Shown: in pieces, positions 23,293 through 24,039 of the stretch
Layout of the letters: each line of letters starts with the position of its first letter
How positions within the stretch are numbered: position 1 is the stretch's first letter
Origin: UBA11891 sp965658355
GTDB taxonomy: Bacteria > Bacteroidota > Bacteroidia > Flavobacteriales > Flavobacteriaceae
Length of the DNA: 24,039 nucleotides
Reading direction: 5' to 3'
NCBI GenBank assembly: GCA_965658355.1
Contig: CBFHRX010000028.1
Span: 1 to 24,039, forward strand
The notes under the pieces: model-generated
Databases searched by the model: none
What the model saw: only the letters and a program-made list of their open reading frames with translations
What the model was told of the DNA's origin: nothing
Position numbers and translations under genes: made by a program

Positions 23293-23880
23293 ATGAATAA
23301 AAAAATTATTTCTCTATTTCTAATTTACTTTTTTCAATTTCTTGCAACCTCCTGTGAAACTTGCAGTTGTGAGCTTATGAAAACTTTTGAGAGAACCTAT
23401 AACGGATTGGATATAAAAGCTTGGGATACAGCTGGCTTTCAAAACTCAGAGGTTTCTGATACAGTTAATAAAAATTCATTTGGATTAAGCATTTTACTTG
23501 ATTTTGGGCTAAATCAAATCTCACATTCGAAAACAAGATCAACTTTTAGTGCTTTTGGATTTGCTTCCGCTTACGCTTGTAGCTGTCAACCAGATCAGTT
23601 TATTAACGTTGACCCTATTGACATTATAGAAATTAAAGTAACCGACACCCAATCTCAAGAGAAAACTGATATTACTGCTCATTTTGCCTCTTATGATTTC
23701 AATGGAGAATACATTCCCATTAATGAAGCATTAAAAAATAAAGTTGATTGGATAGATAGATTCCAATTAGACATGATAGAATACGACAACATCCCTAATA
23801 CTTCGATATTTGAGGTAAAAATAATATTACAATCTGGAACTGAATTGATTGAGCAGACTCAAAAAATAAATTTTAAATAA
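23293..23880 (+). CDS. Cys-rich lipoprotein of unknown function
   Basis: 195 residues. The signal ends with the lipobox ATSC (Cys21), directly followed by more cysteines (ETCSCE: Cys24, Cys26), and a second pair sits in AYACSCQPDQ (Cys96, Cys98). The four non-lipid cysteines probably form disulfides in the periplasm. The rest looks beta-rich (IDIIEIKVTD, IFEVKIILQSG). The layout reminds me of DUF5034-type Bacteroidota lipoproteins, but I cannot confirm it. It is separated from the previous lipoprotein by a hairpin and so may have its own promoter. It is convergent with the rRNA operon. Confidence 0.7.
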   Translation: MNKKIISLFLIYFFQFLATSCETCSCELMKTFERTYNGLDIKAWDTAGFQNSEVSDTVNKNSFGLSILLDFGLNQISHSKTRSTFSAFGFASAYACSCQPDQFINVDPIDIIEIKVTDTQSQEKTDITAHFASYDFNGEYIPINEALKNKVDWIDRFQLDMIEYDNIPNTSIFEVKIILQSGTELIEQTQKINFK

Positions 23881-23963
23881 AACACATTACAAAGTGCATA
23901 GCTATACGTTGCGTAACTCCGCAGCACTCTTTATAGCCAAACCAACTCCTTCACTTTAGCGCA

Positions 23964-23996
23964 TAAAAAAACCCTCAACAAGACTGAAGAGGGTTT
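23964..23996 (-). terminator. Terminator of the rRNA operon
   Basis: On the minus strand AAACCCTC (23989-23996) pairs with GAGGGTTT (23969-23976) over eight perfect positions with a 12-base loop, and the second arm runs into further T (six to seven T in total, to 23964). It lies directly after the 5S rRNA end. Confidence 0.88.
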
Positions 23997-24003
23997 AGAA
24001 GAA

Positions 24004-24039
24004 GGCGGCGACCTACTCTCCCACCGGAGGGCAGTACCA
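24004..24039 (-). rRNA. rrf: 5S ribosomal RNA, 3' end only
   Basis: Read on the minus strand the last bases of the window give TGGTACTGCCCTCCGGTGGG followed by AGAGTAGGTCGCCGCC, the conserved 3' part of bacterial 5S rRNA. About 36 of some 110 bases are present. A terminator follows it. The 23S and 16S genes are expected beyond the right edge. Confidence 0.9.

Noticed and set aside
23881..23963. REP-like repeat with TGCG-TAACTC-CGCA hairpin
   Set aside because: The stem is only four base pairs and no second copy occurs in the window, so there is no support for a repeat family.
1..24003. tRNA genes in the intergenic gaps
   Set aside because: No cloverleaf with a GGTTCRANNCC-type T arm was seen in any gap large enough; a covariance search would settle it.
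1..24039. CRISPR array, insertion sequence, prophage or defence island
   Set aside because: No regularly spaced repeats, transposase, integrase, phage structural gene or known defence domain was found on either strand.

Overview
The window looks like a chromosomal segment from a marine or aquatic member of the Flavobacteriaceae (Bacteroidota). The evidence is the gene content: a RocD with a Cys-rich insert, DUF6452 and DUF6048 proteins beside RlmD, DUF983, and zapA beside a 6S-like RNA and RNase Y. Other support comes from many short-leader lipoproteins and secreted proteins, the near absence of Shine-Dalgarno sequences, and several exact matches to the Bacteroidota -7 promoter element TAnnTTTG. 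The left 20 kb is mostly core metabolism and housekeeping. The right 3 kb is an AT-rich accessory stretch of lipoprotein genes that ends against a ribosomal RNA operon.

Layout. 1-184 (-) is the start of a Tat-exported TIM-barrel protein cut by the window edge, preceded by a strong hairpin and a secreted protein of unknown function (241-1107). 1237-1869 (+) is a lipoprotein with a metzincin-like zinc site. 1856-3789 (-) holds an AlkB-type membrane di-iron hydroxylase and an EamA transporter. 3883-4359 (+) is DUF983, 4356-5066 (-) is CutC and 5149-5901 (+) is a glycerol-facilitator-type channel. 5903-8255 (-) is a coiled-coil protein, ZapA, a 6S-like RNA and RNase Y. 8364-10178 (+) is an M23 peptidase. 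10175-12628 (-) is ornithine aminotransferase followed by a NifS/IscS-type cysteine desulfurase. 12764-15361 (+) is the overlapping set RlmD, DUF6452, DUF6048. 15348-16729 (-) is a small membrane protein and a THUMP RNA methyltransferase. 16785-17465 (+) is a ZIP metal transporter. A 430-base intergenic region with several hairpins follows, then a small ABM-like protein and a serine/threonine dehydratase (17896-19134, +). 19140-20669 (-) is a SulP transporter with a STAS domain.

The accessory end (20670-24039) has a 550-base gene-free stretch with clustered CTAG palindromes, then a zinc-metalloprotease-like lipoprotein broken by one in-frame TGA, two more lipoproteins, and the terminator and 3' end of a 5S rRNA gene on the minus strand. 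A 16S-23S-5S operon therefore probably lies just beyond the right edge.

How genes work together: RNA maintenance and modification is well represented (RNase Y, 6S RNA, RlmD, THUMP methyltransferase). Envelope and division functions are ZapA with its coiled-coil partner and the M23 hydrolase. Amino-acid and cofactor metabolism is RocD, NifS and serine dehydratase, and metal or ion handling is ZIP, CutC and SulP. Convergent gene pairs are packed extremely tightly, several with overlapping stop codons. I found no CRISPR array, transposase, phage gene or recognisable defence system, and no clear new multi-gene system. The most noteworthy items are the 6S-like RNA, the nonsense-split metalloprotease lipoprotein, and the structured intergenic region at 17466-17895. 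Two runs of N (4133-4230, 9294-9392) hide short parts of two genes.
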